Assembly: GCA_963723495.1 (NCBI GenBank) | Contig: CAVRQR010000017.1 | Location: forward strand, 1-64,000 | Reading direction: 5' to 3' | Origin: Gp6-AA40 sp963723495 | Lineage (GTDB): Bacteria; Acidobacteriota; Vicinamibacteria; Vicinamibacterales; UBA2999 | Length of the DNA stretch: 64,000 nt | In this document: positions 1 to 8,938 of the stretch, piece by piece | How positions within the stretch are numbered: the first letter of the stretch is position 1 | Layout: each line of letters begins with the position of its first letter | Program-made: the position numbers and the translations under genes | Notes under the pieces: generated by a model | Databases searched by the model: none | The model's input: the letters and a program-made list of their open reading frames with translations, nothing else | Told to the model about the DNA's origin: nothing

Positions 1-55
1 CTGCTGGCTGGCCGAGCGAACGGAGCCGGCGCAACACGTCAGCAAGCGCACCCAT
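1..55 (-). CDS. ADOP permease, N-terminal stub (mirror copy)
   Basis: Only about 18 codons are present, starting at an ATG on the minus strand at 55. They match the first residues (MGALADVLRRLRS) of the permease gene beginning at 24972. The last ten or so bases toward position 1 no longer match. No function can be expected from this stub; it marks the outer limit of the left arm. Confidence 0.7.
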   Translation of the reverse strand, partial: MGALADVLRRLRSLGQPA

Positions 56-88
56 CTCGTCCCCCTTAGCTGACCATCGTCACGGCTC

Positions 89-138
89 CTTTCGATAGAC
101 GAAAGAAGCCTGGCAGGAGTTCCTTTCGACCGTCAAAG
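89..138 (-). promoter_or_regulatory. Mirror copy of the double-palindrome operator
   Basis: Contains CTTTCGATAGACGAAAG (89-105) and CTTTCGACCGTCAAAG (123-138), the reverse complement of the element at 24889-24938, in front of the permease stub. See that entry. Confidence 0.55.
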
Positions 139-163
139 GGAGCCCAGGCTCCGCGCGTTCGAG

Positions 164-825
164 TCAGCGCGCGCGGGGAGGAACGGGGAGGCCGTGGTGG
201 TAGAGCGTCTGATACCGGATGCTCTTGCCGTCCTCGTCGATCCATCCGAGCGCCTGTTGAAAGAGTCCAGGCTCCGGTGCGCCGGCAGGCACGGTCGCTT
301 CGCCGATGTAGAGCCGGTCGCCGTGCATGAAGATCGACGCGTAGGTCGCGATTGTCGGTGTTGGTCAGGTGCAGCAGGTAGCCCTCGACCAGATCGATGT
401 TGGTCCAGATGAACTCGGTGACCTTGGCCTCGCGCTGCATGAATTCCAGGTCGCGTAGATGAGCGCCCCGCGTAATCGACCTTCCAGTAGCCCGCACCCG
501 TGGAACTCCCGGGATTGGTTCCGCCCCGGCACGTCTCCGCCCCCGGCGGACACGACCTGGCTTTCGGTGAGCATTTTCTCGATATTCCGTAATCGACGAC
601 CGTCATCGAGAAGCGGCTCTCGCCAAGCGACGCGCTGTATACGCGCGCGGGCAGATCGGCGCCGAACTGCGACTTGTAGATCGTTTCTGTCACTCGTGGC
701 TGACCGGGAAAGTTGGTCGTAAACCGATCTTCCCGGCTGACGAACTCGGTCCACTCCTGTGCGAACGCAGGCACTGACATCGACACTGCCAACGCCGCCG
801 CCACCACGCGCTGCTTGGGGCGCAT
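164..825 (-). pseudogene. NFPGQP-family exported protein, frameshifted mirror copy
   Basis: Mirror copy of the intact gene 24195-24863. The first 80 or so codons match (signal peptide, then NFPGQPRVTETIYKSQFG), but bases are missing near 590, 545, 440, 355 and 348 compared with the right arm, several of them in short homopolymers, and the frame is lost. There are also real substitutions, some synonymous. The damage lies in the outermost kilobase of the arm, as expected for poorly covered or single-read sequence at a contig end, but strain variation could contribute. Confidence 0.75.
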
Positions 826-852
826 ACGTCCTCTGCGAGAGTCTCGGTCGTC

Positions 853-1544
853 CTATTTGCCACCACCACCGCCGCCGACGACAGCCGGCTGCGGATACAC
901 GCCCATGCCGTGGAACGAGTTCGAGTAGATGCTCTGGTAGCGGATCCCGTTGCCGCTCGTGTCGACCCACTGCATCGATTGCTGGAACAACCCCGGCTCG
1001 GGACGACCCTCCGGCACTGTCCCCTCGAGGATGTACAGCTTGTGCGCGTGCATCCCGATCCAGGCGAACGTGCGCGAGCGATCGGCGTTGGTCAGCTGGA
1101 CGATGTGCCCTTCGACGAGATCCTGCCACTCATAGGTCAGGTAGTTCAGCTTCGCGTCCCGCTGCAGCAGCTTGAACGTTGCGAAGACGATCGCTCCTCG
1201 TTCATCGTGCCTCGCGTAACCGGCGCCGAGCGCCTCGGGCGCATTCGCCCGACAGTTCGCATTCCCGGGCGGGCACGACTTGGCCCGTTCGACACCTTGT
1301 TGCTGGATCGTGGAGTAGTCGACGACAGTGAGTGAGTACCTCTCTCGTCCTTCTCCGCGCTGTACACGCGGCCGGGAAGGACGTAGTTCAACTGCGACGT
1401 CCAGGTGATCTCGCTCACCTTCGGCTGGCCGGGGAAGTTGAGCCTGAAGCCGTCCTGCAGGCTCGTGTACTCCTGCCATTCCTGCGCGACCGCGGCGGCG
1501 GGAAAAGACAGCAGCAACGTGAACGCCAGTGCTCGTGCGCGCAT
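853..1544 (-). pseudogene. NFPGQP-family exported protein, frameshifted mirror copy
   Basis: Mirror copy of 23474-24166. One G is missing around 1342 (codons after SAEKD), so the frame changes after about residue 67; the remaining residues continue in the neighbouring frame to the family's glycine-rich C-terminus (VVGGGGGGK) at 853. The start at 1544 with signal peptide MRARALAFTLLLSFPAAAVAQ is the same as in the right arm. It is a single-base difference with an intact counterpart, so probably not biological decay. Confidence 0.75.
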
Positions 1545-1558
1545 GAGGTGTCAGTCCG

Positions 1559-1954
1559 CTAGAAATCTTTGGGCGCGGGCGCGTTTCCGCCGTCCCAGTC
1601 TTTGACCGATCCGTCGCCCGCCTTGAGGAAGCCGAGCAGACATCCATTGGTCCGGTCCCGGAGCGGATGGCAACGCGCTTTGACGCGGTCACCGGCTTTG
1701 ACGTACTCGCGTGTGACGCCCATCTTCTCGAGTTGGCCACGCGTCGTGGCCTCGAGCGCCCACACCTGAGCGGCGCCCGCGGCGTCCTTGACCTCGATAT
1801 ACAGCCAGGAATGCGGCGTGAGCAGATGGAGTTCCTTGACCACGCCTTCGATGTCCCTGAATGTTTCTTCGTACTGGCCGTGCGAATGGTGCGCCGATGC
1901 CGACAGCGCCAGGCACATCACACAGGCGACCGTAAGACATGAACTCAACCGCAC
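1559..1954 (-). CDS. DUF6152-like exported protein
   Basis: A 131-residue exported protein, identical in plan to the right-arm copy 23064-23459. A GTG start at 1954 is chosen because an AAGGAGG ribosome site lies about 6 bases upstream and the product then begins with a signal peptide (ending ALSASA) followed directly by the mature N-terminus HHSHGQYEE. The HHS N-terminus and a short beta-rich domain are typical of the DUF6152 family, whose function is unknown. It is followed by the two NFPGQP-family genes in the same direction, 14 bases before the first, so the three probably form one transcript. It diverges from the sugar dehydrogenase at 2108. Confidence 0.8.
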   Translation of the reverse strand: MRLSSCLTVACVMCLALSASAHHSHGQYEETFRDIEGVVKELHLLTPHSWLYIEVKDAAGAAQVWALEATTRGQLEKMGVTREYVKAGDRVKARCHPLRDRTNGCLLGFLKAGDGSVKDWDGGNAPAPKDF

Positions 1955-2080
1955 GGGGTCCTCCTTCTGGAAAGAGACGCGCGACGTCGCCGGCAATCCT
2001 GCCACCAAACGCCCGAAATCCCAAGTGCCGTTCTCGTGTGGCGCCGCGCGGCCGAATCTCGCCGTGCTCAGCATTTGCTC

Positions 2081-2086
2081 TATACT
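2081..2086 (+). promoter_or_regulatory. Possible -10 box of the sugar dehydrogenase
   Basis: TATACT lies 22 bases before the ATG at 2108 in the 153-bp divergent gap between the DUF6152-like gene and the dehydrogenase. No convincing -35 box is visible, so this is weak. The same hexamer is in the mirror copy at about 22932-22937. Confidence 0.3.
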
Positions 2087-2107
2087 CCGCTTCACCGAAA
2101 GGGACCT

Positions 2108-3361
2108 ATGAGACTCGTCGTCGTCAGTGCAGTCGTCGTGTTGCTTACCGCCGCTGGATCTGCTCAACAGACGGTTCCGCGTGGACGCGGTGGCGTCCCG
2201 GTGGCGCCCAATGGCATTCCCGCCGTGCCGCTTCCCGACAAGCCGCTGGAGTTTCCGACGGCCGAGGGCCAGAACATCCGCGTTGTCGTCGTGGCCCGGG
2301 GAATGTCGTCGCCGTGGAGCATGGTGTGGCTACCAGACGGCGACATGCTCATCACCCAGCGGACAGGTCAGCTGCGTCGTCTGCGCAAGGGAGTGCTCGA
2401 CCCGACACCGGTTGGCGGTGTTCCGCAGGTTGTCGCGGGTGGCCTCGGCGGCCTGATGGAGATCACGCTGCATCCGCAGTTTGCCACCAACCAGTTCGTG
2501 TATCTGAGCTATCCGAAGCCGATCGGTCCAGCGCCGGCGCCGCCGGCGCCCGGAGGTGGTGGTGCGGGCCGCGGGCCAGTTCAGCAAAGTGCCCTCGCCG
2601 TTGCACGAGGTCGCTGGAATGGGACCGAACTCACCGACGTCAAAGACGTCTTCGTGGCGCAGACGGGCGTGGGCGGACCCGCACGGATGGTCTTCGGTCG
2701 CGACGGAAAGCTGTACGTCACCACGGGTGGCGTCAACAGCGGTGCACAGGATCCGAGCAGCCACGCGGGTAAGGTGCTGCGGCTGAACGATGACGGCTCG
2801 CTGCCGCCGGACAACCCGTTCGTGAAGCACACCGGGTACGCACCGGAGGTCTACACGCTGGGTCATCGCAGCTCGCTCGGGCTCGGCATGCACCCGGGCA
2901 CCGGCGAGATCTGGCAACACGAGAACGGACCCAACGGCGGAGATGAGATCAACATCCTGAAAGCGGGCGCGAACTACGGCTGGCCGATCGTCAGCTACGG
3001 GCGCACCTATCCCGGCCCGTGGCAGTCACCGAAGCTCTCGCACGACAACTTCGAGCAGCCGATTGTGTTCTGGGTGCCGTCGATCGCTGCATCGGGGATC
3101 GCCTTCTACACCGGAAACAAGCTCCCGAAGTGGAAGGGCGACGTCTTCGTTGGCGCGCTGCGAGTCGGCGAGATTCCGGGCACGGGTCACGTGCAGCGCA
3201 TCCTGTTCAATGAACAGATGGAGGAGCTCCGCCGCGAGTCACTCCTGACGGAGATGCGTCAACGCATCCGTGACGTTCGTCAGGGACCGGACGAGTTACT
3301 CTATCTCCTCACTGACAGCCCGAAGGACGGCGCGCTGCTGCGTATCGAGCCAGCACCCTAG
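2108..3361 (+). CDS. PQQ-dependent sugar (aldose) dehydrogenase-like quinoprotein
   Basis: 417 residues. An N-terminal signal peptide (MRLVVVSAVVVLLTAAGSAQ) exports it; the rest is a six-bladed propeller of the soluble glucose/sorbosone dehydrogenase family. Family landmarks are SSPWSMVWLPDGDMLITQR near the N-terminus, GLGGLMEITLHPQF, SSHAGKVLRLNDDGS, LGHRSSLGLGMHP and HENGPNGGDEINILKAGANYGWP. Such enzymes oxidise aldoses in the periplasm with PQQ and pass electrons onward; the substrate cannot be told here. The ATG at 2108 follows GAAAGGGA and gives the signal peptide directly; a longer frame from 2036 is not needed. Divergent from the DUF6152-like gene. The mirror copy is 21657-22910. Confidence 0.85.
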   Translation: MRLVVVSAVVVLLTAAGSAQQTVPRGRGGVPVAPNGIPAVPLPDKPLEFPTAEGQNIRVVVVARGMSSPWSMVWLPDGDMLITQRTGQLRRLRKGVLDPTPVGGVPQVVAGGLGGLMEITLHPQFATNQFVYLSYPKPIGPAPAPPAPGGGGAGRGPVQQSALAVARGRWNGTELTDVKDVFVAQTGVGGPARMVFGRDGKLYVTTGGVNSGAQDPSSHAGKVLRLNDDGSLPPDNPFVKHTGYAPEVYTLGHRSSLGLGMHPGTGEIWQHENGPNGGDEINILKAGANYGWPIVSYGRTYPGPWQSPKLSHDNFEQPIVFWVPSIAASGIAFYTGNKLPKWKGDVFVGALRVGEIPGTGHVQRILFNEQMEELRRESLLTEMRQRIRDVRQGPDELLYLLTDSPKDGALLRIEPAP

Positions 3362-3456
3362 AAGCCATCTCACAAATAGCCGGCATCGGACTCAACACCC
3401 TCGGCGCCATTTGGATAGGTCAACAGGGCCCTCGTGGCCTGATACAGGAGGTTTCC

Positions 3457-3837
3457 ATGAAGCTACACGCGACTGTCGCAGTTGCAGCGCTCGTCGTTGG
3501 TCTAGTGGTGGGCGCCGCGGCCCAACAACCGCAGGATAAGACGCTGACGGCGATAGGGCCAGTTTTGAAGATCGCAGGTGACTCTCTCGTCATCGACGTC
3601 GGTAGCGGGAAGACCATGCAGTTCGTGACCAACTCGGACACCCTGGTCAAAGTCTCGACTGGCGGTGCCCAGGCCCAAGCCGCAAGGGCAGAGGGCAAGA
3701 AGGGCTTGAAGATCACGGAGGTCGTCCGCGAAGGCGACCAGGTCTTCGTCCGATACTCGAGCGCCAGTGGCAAGATGGTCGCCTCTGAGGTCGATGTGAG
3801 AGAGCGTCGGCCGCAGAGCGCTCAACCCGTCAAGTAG
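3457..3837 (+). CDS. Small exported protein of unknown function
   Basis: 126 residues with a clear signal peptide (hydrophobic residues 6-22, cleavage near AAAQQ). The mature part is a short beta-rich domain (IGPVLKIAGDSLVIDV, TMQFVTNSDTLV, EGDQVFVRYS) that resembles small OB-like or DUF5666-type domains, but no family is assigned with confidence. The ATG is preceded by a strong AGGAGG site. It stands 95 bases downstream of the sugar dehydrogenase and could be cotranscribed or separate. The mirror copy (21181-21561) differs by one residue (S/N in VGSGK). Confidence 0.65.
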   Translation: MKLHATVAVAALVVGLVVGAAAQQPQDKTLTAIGPVLKIAGDSLVIDVGSGKTMQFVTNSDTLVKVSTGGAQAQAARAEGKKGLKITEVVREGDQVFVRYSSASGKMVASEVDVRERRPQSAQPVK

Positions 3838-3929
3838 ACAGATCGAAAGCGCAGCCCAGGCATTCACGACACTCCGTCCAGCCCGCTGCGTCGCTACCGA
3901 CGGAGGTGGAAGGTAGTGCACTCTAGCCT

Positions 3930-5030
3930 CTACTTGTTGTTCGGTAGCGGCGACGTCGGGTTGGCCGGTGCTGCCAGGTTCTTCGAGAAGAACGGCAGCA
4001 CATGCAGCTCGATTCGATCGCGCACCTTGTTGGTGTGATCGCCGTCGTACTCCTCGTAGTGGTGTGGAATCCGCAGACGCGTCATGGCGTCGTGCAACTG
4101 TCTGTTCGCCGCAATCAGCGGATCGGCGGTGCCGATATCGATCGAGATGGCGTAGTACTTCTTCAAGTTGTCCGCGTGCTGCTCGAGCATCTCGAGCGGC
4201 GCATTCGCCACCCACTTCGCGACGATCTCGGGCCGCACTTTGCCGTTCTTCACAGGAAGATCCAGGTAGAGCGGAGGGTTCTTCGGGTTGGGTGACCATG
4301 CCGCGGCAGACGCCAGGAGAAGCGATGGTCCAAACCCTGGAGCACGTGCGGCCTCTTCGGCCTGGACTCGCGTGGTGATGGCTTCCGCGGCCTTCATGCC
4401 CTCGGGTTGTGGATTGCGATTCGCCGTCAGGCAGCACGAGCTCATGAGGTAGAGGTTGAAGAACACGTCCGGCCGCTTCATGCCGATTCGCATCGCGCCG
4501 TATCCCCCCATCGAGTGACCGGCCAGGCCGCGGCTCATGCGATCGGGCAGCGTGCGGTAGTGGCCGTCGATGTAGGCGACGAGATCCTCGGCAATGAAGC
4601 GCTCCCAATCGCCCGTGGTCGGAGAGTTCGAATACATGCTGCCCTTGTGCAGCGAGTACGCGCTGGGCGTGACGACGATCGCCGAGCTGAAGCCTTGCGC
4701 GGCGGCGAGCCGATCGCTGCTTTCCTGAAGGGTGGCCAGGCGTGCGGTAAAGGTGTCTTCGCGTCCACCATAGCCGTGCAACAGGTAGATCACGGGAAAC
4801 CGGCGGGCCTGGTCGGCCGCATAGCTCGGCGGCAGGTAGACTGTGACGTCGCGATCGGGAGAGTCACCTTCGAGATTGCCCTCGAGCGCCTTGCCATGAA
4901 CGGTAATGCGCTCGATCGTTCCGGGCCCTCCGGTGGGACGGGCCCCGCGACCCTGCGCCGCCAGCAGCCCCGCGCTTCCCACAGCAAGCGCCACGACCCA
5001 CCCGACTGACTTTGCAGCGTTCCCCAGCAT
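3930..5030 (-). CDS. Exported esterase, alpha/beta-hydrolase (esterase D type)
   Basis: 366 residues. A signal peptide (to about residue 25, LLAAQ) is followed by an alpha/beta-hydrolase of the putative-esterase family (PF00756 type). The oxyanion-side motif LLHGYGG is at about 83-89, the nucleophile elbow GHSMGG at 171-176 with Ser173, and a C-terminal DGDHTNKV supplies the likely catalytic His. Family members cleave feruloyl, acetyl or siderophore esters; the substrate here is unknown. The ATG at 5030 has GGAGAG just upstream. It diverges from the gene at 5150 across a 119-bp gap. The C-terminus is one Asn longer than in the mirror copy (19992-21089). Confidence 0.8.
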   Translation of the reverse strand: MLGNAAKSVGWVVALAVGSAGLLAAQGRGARPTGGPGTIERITVHGKALEGNLEGDSPDRDVTVYLPPSYAADQARRFPVIYLLHGYGGREDTFTARLATLQESSDRLAAAQGFSSAIVVTPSAYSLHKGSMYSNSPTTGDWERFIAEDLVAYIDGHYRTLPDRMSRGLAGHSMGGYGAMRIGMKRPDVFFNLYLMSSCCLTANRNPQPEGMKAAEAITTRVQAEEAARAPGFGPSLLLASAAAWSPNPKNPPLYLDLPVKNGKVRPEIVAKWVANAPLEMLEQHADNLKKYYAISIDIGTADPLIAANRQLHDAMTRLRIPHHYEEYDGDHTNKVRDRIELHVLPFFSKNLAAPANPTSPLPNNK

Positions 5031-5149
5031 GCTCTCCTCCGAGCCCCGGATTCTAACTTGCTTGACAGGCCAGTTGCGGCCCCCCAAGATCACGACGACC
5101 TCGAGCTGATATGCGGCTCTTCTAGAACCAGGGAGCAGGCGGTACGGAC

Positions 5150-7093
5150 ATGAGCATTCGAGCCCACCACACAATGTTGCTGCTGCTGGCGGTCGCGGCC
5201 GCCGGCTTCGTCCACGTCGTCACGTCGGCACAAGCCGCGCGGCCGGACATCGCTGGCGAATGGCGACTCGACAACGCCGAGGATCCCGGGCAGCCGCCAC
5301 TGGCTGACTATCTCGGCATTCCGTTCAACGACGCGGGCCGCCTGCGTGCCGATACGACGCCGGAATCCATCTGGGGTACGCCGGAGTATCAGTGCCGGCC
5401 GCACTCGGCACCGCACCAGTGGCGCGGGGTGGGTGGCGCGCGCATCCTGAAAGATCTGGATCCCATCTCGCGCGACATCGTCGGCTTCCGCCTCCAGTAC
5501 ATGCGATCGCTCGATCGGCCCATCTTCCTCGATGGACGTCCGCATCCGCCTGCTTATGCACCTCACAGCTGGAGCGGGTTCTCGACCGGCGAGTGGATCG
5601 GGCAGACGCTGAAGGTCACCACGACGCACCTGAAGGACGGCTACCTCAAACGTGGCGGCCCACAGACGAGCGACATGCTGACCATGACCGAGTTCATCAC
5701 TCGCCATGACGACATCCTCACGGTAGTGCAGGTGGTAGACGATCCGATCTATCTGGACGAGCCGTTCGTGCTCTCGATCACGTCCAGGTACGACGCAACT
5801 GCAGGACCGCCGACGGAGAACTGCAGTGGCTCGTCGTTTGCCGAAAACGGCGGCCGCGATCGTCACTGGGTGCCGCACTTCCTGCCCGGGCAGAACAGCG
5901 GCATCGGCGAGTTCCTGAAGACCCAGGACTGGATCCCCTTCGAACCCGTGCGTGGCGGCGTCAAGACGATGTACCCCGAGTACCGGGCGGTGCTGGCCGG
6001 TGCGATGACCGTCGAGAAGCTCTCGGTCCCATCGTCGCGATCGGCGAACGACGTTGCCAAGAGGATTGCGGATCAAAGCCCGAGGGACGGTCAGGTGCAC
6101 GTGCTGCCAGTTCAGGGAAACATCTACATGCTCGTCGCCGACGGGACGAACATCACCGCATCGCTGGGGAAGGACGGAATCGCGGTCGTGAACAGCGGGT
6201 CGCAGCAGATGTCGGACAAGGTGCTCACGGCACTGAACGACCTTGCCAGGAACGTGGTGAATCCTCCAGCACCCAACACTTGCTTCGGTGCGAATTGTCC
6301 CAACACACCCAGTTGGTCGAGCCCGTATTTCAACGCGGTGATCGCCTCTCCCCGACCGGCACAGCCGGTTCGCTACGTGATCAACACGAGTGCGGCGCGG
6401 GATCATGTCGGCGGGAACGAAAAGATCGCCATGTCGGCGAATTTCCGGCGGGCGGGAACCGGGAACAGCTTCGGCGGCGCCGCACCATCGCTGGGGACGA
6501 ACGCGACGATCGTGGCGCACGAGGGCGTGCTCGCGTCGGTGAGCGCGACGGGCACCAGCCTTCCGTCTGCCGCGTGGCCGAGCGAGACGTACTTCGACGA
6601 GTTCCACAAGCTGTCGGAGTACGTGAACGGGGAACCAATCGTCATCTACCACGCGCCCGCCGCCAACACCGATGGCGACAGCATCGTGTTCTTCCGCCAT
6701 TCGGAAGTCATCAGCGCAGGCAACATCTACTCGACCATCAGCTATCCGCTGATTGACGTCGAGAAGGGTGGCACCATCCAGGGCGTCATCGACGGCCTCA
6801 ACCACATTCTCGATCTGGCTGTGGCTGAATACCGCGCGCAGGGAGGCACATGGGTGATTCCGGGCCGCGGACGGCTCTCGGATACGGCGGACGTCGCCTC
6901 GTACCGCAACATGCTGGTGATGATTCGCGATCGCATTCGCGAGCTGAAGACGAAGGGCATGACGCTCGACCAGGTGAGAGCGGCGCGACCGACGCTGGAC
7001 TTCGATGGTCGATATGGAGCCACGAGCGGGCCGTGGACGACCGCGATGTTTGTCGAGGCGGTGTATAAAACACTGTCAGAACAGGGCCGTTGA
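5150..7093 (+). CDS. Exported two-domain protein with a metal-ligand-less metallo-beta-lactamase fold
   Basis: 647 residues: signal peptide (to about 27), an N-terminal domain of about 30-280 shared with three other genes in this window (motifs GRPHPP, W.G.TLKVTTTHL, TEFI, VDDPIY), then a C-terminal MBL-fold domain. The MBL scaffold is easy to recognise (YVINT..A.DHVGGN, VAHEGVLA, NTDGDSIVFF, VIPGRGRLSD), but the metal ligands are changed: the HxHxDH motif reads SAARDH (SAAPDH in the mirror copy), the usual H before TDGD is N, the D of the HAGD motif is N, and the H of PGHG is R. It is therefore probably a non-hydrolytic binding protein. It ends one base before the next gene (TGA 7091-7093, ATG 7095), suggesting one operon. 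Confidence 0.7.
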   Translation: MSIRAHHTMLLLLAVAAAGFVHVVTSAQAARPDIAGEWRLDNAEDPGQPPLADYLGIPFNDAGRLRADTTPESIWGTPEYQCRPHSAPHQWRGVGGARILKDLDPISRDIVGFRLQYMRSLDRPIFLDGRPHPPAYAPHSWSGFSTGEWIGQTLKVTTTHLKDGYLKRGGPQTSDMLTMTEFITRHDDILTVVQVVDDPIYLDEPFVLSITSRYDATAGPPTENCSGSSFAENGGRDRHWVPHFLPGQNSGIGEFLKTQDWIPFEPVRGGVKTMYPEYRAVLAGAMTVEKLSVPSSRSANDVAKRIADQSPRDGQVHVLPVQGNIYMLVADGTNITASLGKDGIAVVNSGSQQMSDKVLTALNDLARNVVNPPAPNTCFGANCPNTPSWSSPYFNAVIASPRPAQPVRYVINTSAARDHVGGNEKIAMSANFRRAGTGNSFGGAAPSLGTNATIVAHEGVLASVSATGTSLPSAAWPSETYFDEFHKLSEYVNGEPIVIYHAPAANTDGDSIVFFRHSEVISAGNIYSTISYPLIDVEKGGTIQGVIDGLNHILDLAVAEYRAQGGTWVIPGRGRLSDTADVASYRNMLVMIRDRIRELKTKGMTLDQVRAARPTLDFDGRYGATSGPWTTAMFVEAVYKTLSEQGR

Positions 7094-7094
7094 G

Positions 7095-7814
7095 ATGAAG
7101 CGCCTCTCAGTTTTCGTCATCGTCTTGGTGGCCGCCTGGGGCACCTCAGCGGAAGCCCAACGTGGTCGTGGCGCTGCTCCTCCCGCGAGTCCGCGGCAGA
7201 TGGCCCCAATCGATGTCACCGGCTACTGGGTCTCCGTGATCGCCGAAGACTGGAAGTACCGCATGGTCACGCCGAAGAAAGGCGTCTTCGATGGCGTGCC
7301 GCTTAGTCCGGAAGGTCGGAAGGTCGGAGAGAGCTGGGATCCGGCTCGCGATGAAACGGCCGGCGAGCAGTGCCGGTCGTACGGCGCAGGCGCGATCATG
7401 CGCGTCCCGGGGCGTTTGAACATCTCGTGGCAGGACGACAGGGTTCTCAAGGTCGAAACAGATGCTGGCACGCAGACACGGCTGTTTCGCTTTGGCGCCT
7501 CATCTCCTGCGACGGAATCCACCTGGCAGGGCCATTCGGTCGCGCAGTGGAACGTTCCCGGGCGGAGCCTCAAGGTGATGACCACGAACCTGCGAGCCGG
7601 CTACGTGCGCCGGAACGGCGTGCCGTACAGCGATAAAACGACGGTGACCGAGTACTGGGACCTGAACACGTTGCCAAACGGTGATCAATGGCTGACGGTC
7701 ACGACCGAACTCGTGGACCCCACGTACTTTACGCGGCCGTATGTCACGAGCTCGGATTTCAAGAAGCTGCCGGGCGCTGCCGGATGGAATCCAACGCCGT
7801 GTTCGGTGAAGTGA
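7095..7814 (+). CDS. Exported protein of the shared WxG-LxVxTTN family
   Basis: 239 residues with a signal peptide (MKRLSVFVIVLVAAWGTSAEA) and a single domain. It shares with the N-terminal domain of the preceding protein the pattern W-x-GHSVAQW, LKVMTTNLRAGYVRRNG, TVTEYWDL and VDPTYFTRPY. The family is expanded in this window but I know no named function for it. Starting at 7095 gives the signal peptide and places the gene one base after the upstream stop. The mirror copy (17210-17928) has lost one base. An upstream frame starting at 7005 lies inside the previous gene and is rejected. Confidence 0.7.
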   Translation: MKRLSVFVIVLVAAWGTSAEAQRGRGAAPPASPRQMAPIDVTGYWVSVIAEDWKYRMVTPKKGVFDGVPLSPEGRKVGESWDPARDETAGEQCRSYGAGAIMRVPGRLNISWQDDRVLKVETDAGTQTRLFRFGASSPATESTWQGHSVAQWNVPGRSLKVMTTNLRAGYVRRNGVPYSDKTTVTEYWDLNTLPNGDQWLTVTTELVDPTYFTRPYVTSSDFKKLPGAAGWNPTPCSVK

Positions 7815-7847
7815 TGACCGTTTTGTAATGGGGTCGGGAGTCATTTC

Positions 7848-8855
7848 ATGAACGCGAGTGCCACGTGCGTGCTCTGCTGCTCGATGTTGCTGGCGCTTGT
7901 GGCGCCGGCGCTTGCACACCACAGCGCCGCGGCGTACGACACCCAGAAAGAAGTGAAGATAACGGGCAACGTCGTTCGATATCGATTCGCCAACCCGCAC
8001 GTGTACCTCACAGTCCAGGTGAAGAATCCAGATGGATCGACAGCGACCATCGAGGTCGAGGCGGGCGCGGCATCGGTGTTGAACGGCCTCGGTTTCACCA
8101 GCGATTCCGTCTCGGTCGGCGATGTCGTCACGGTCGTCGGAAATCCCGATCGAAGGAACGCTGCGATCCTCCTCGGCAGAGACCTGCACAAGCGGGACGG
8201 ATCCTATCTTCCGCTCAACATCGGGTCACGCAGCGTGTACCAGTCCAGAACGGCGACGGCAACCAGCATCGCCGGCACCTGGTTTTCTCCACGCTCGGAA
8301 TTCGTTGCATACACCGGGAGTCTCGGCACCTGGAGACTGACCGACAAGGGCAAGGCGGCAGCGGCCAACGTGGATCCGAAAGCCACGACGCAGAAAGACT
8401 GCATTCCTGTGGGCGCTCCGACGCTGATGCTGTACCCGGTCGCCAATACGATCACCGTCGAGCGCGACCGTGTCGTGATGAACGTGGATTGGATGGAGTC
8501 GCAACGCATCATCTACCTGGATGGTCGCCAGCATCCGCCGGCCAGTCAGACGTTTCTGCATGGCCACTCCGTCGGGCGCTGGGAAGGCAAGATGCTGGTG
8601 GTGGACACGACGAATTTCATGGAGCACGCCAACGGGCTCTCGCTGTCGATGCCGGCCAGCGCGCGGAAACGCCTCACCGAGCGATTCGTGGTTTCGGAGG
8701 ATGGCAAGACATTGATCTACTCAGGTGTGGTCGAAGATCCCGTGTACCTGACGCAGCCGGTTCAGTGGTCGGGGAAGTTGGAGTATCGGCCGAACATGCG
8801 TCACTCGAATCAGAAATGTGACGTCGAGGTTGCGCGCAGATTCCTAAGCCAGTGA
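7848..8855 (+). CDS. DUF6152-like domain fused to the WxG-LVVxTTNF family domain
   Basis: 335 residues. A signal peptide ends at ALA, and the mature protein begins HHSAAAYD, the DUF6152 hallmark; this first domain runs to about residue 110 (GNVVRYRFANPHVYLTVQV, VGDVVTVVGNP). The second domain carries YLDGRQHPP, GRWEGKMLVVDTTNFMEH, TERFVVSEDG and VVEDPVYLTQPV, the same pattern as the two genes upstream. It probably ends the operon 5150-8855. The fusion ties two families that also sit next to each other elsewhere in the window. Role unknown; probably periplasmic or surface-exposed. The mirror copy differs by one residue. Confidence 0.7.
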   Translation: MNASATCVLCCSMLLALVAPALAHHSAAAYDTQKEVKITGNVVRYRFANPHVYLTVQVKNPDGSTATIEVEAGAASVLNGLGFTSDSVSVGDVVTVVGNPDRRNAAILLGRDLHKRDGSYLPLNIGSRSVYQSRTATATSIAGTWFSPRSEFVAYTGSLGTWRLTDKGKAAAANVDPKATTQKDCIPVGAPTLMLYPVANTITVERDRVVMNVDWMESQRIIYLDGRQHPPASQTFLHGHSVGRWEGKMLVVDTTNFMEHANGLSLSMPASARKRLTERFVVSEDGKTLIYSGVVEDPVYLTQPVQWSGKLEYRPNMRHSNQKCDVEVARRFLSQ

Positions 8856-8938
8856 TCGTGCATCTGTAGTCAGAGCTCAGACGAGTGGCGTCTCGCCGTC
8901 GGGCTCGCATGCCGCAGTGTCAGTCACTGCGTGGCGGA

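Noticed and set aside
5090..6805. 571-residue minus-strand frame, and the 660-residue plus-strand frame at 17950-19932
   Set aside because: Both lie antisense to the MBL-fold fusion gene, lack a start site or signal peptide and are Arg/Val/His-rich as expected for shadows of GC-rich genes.
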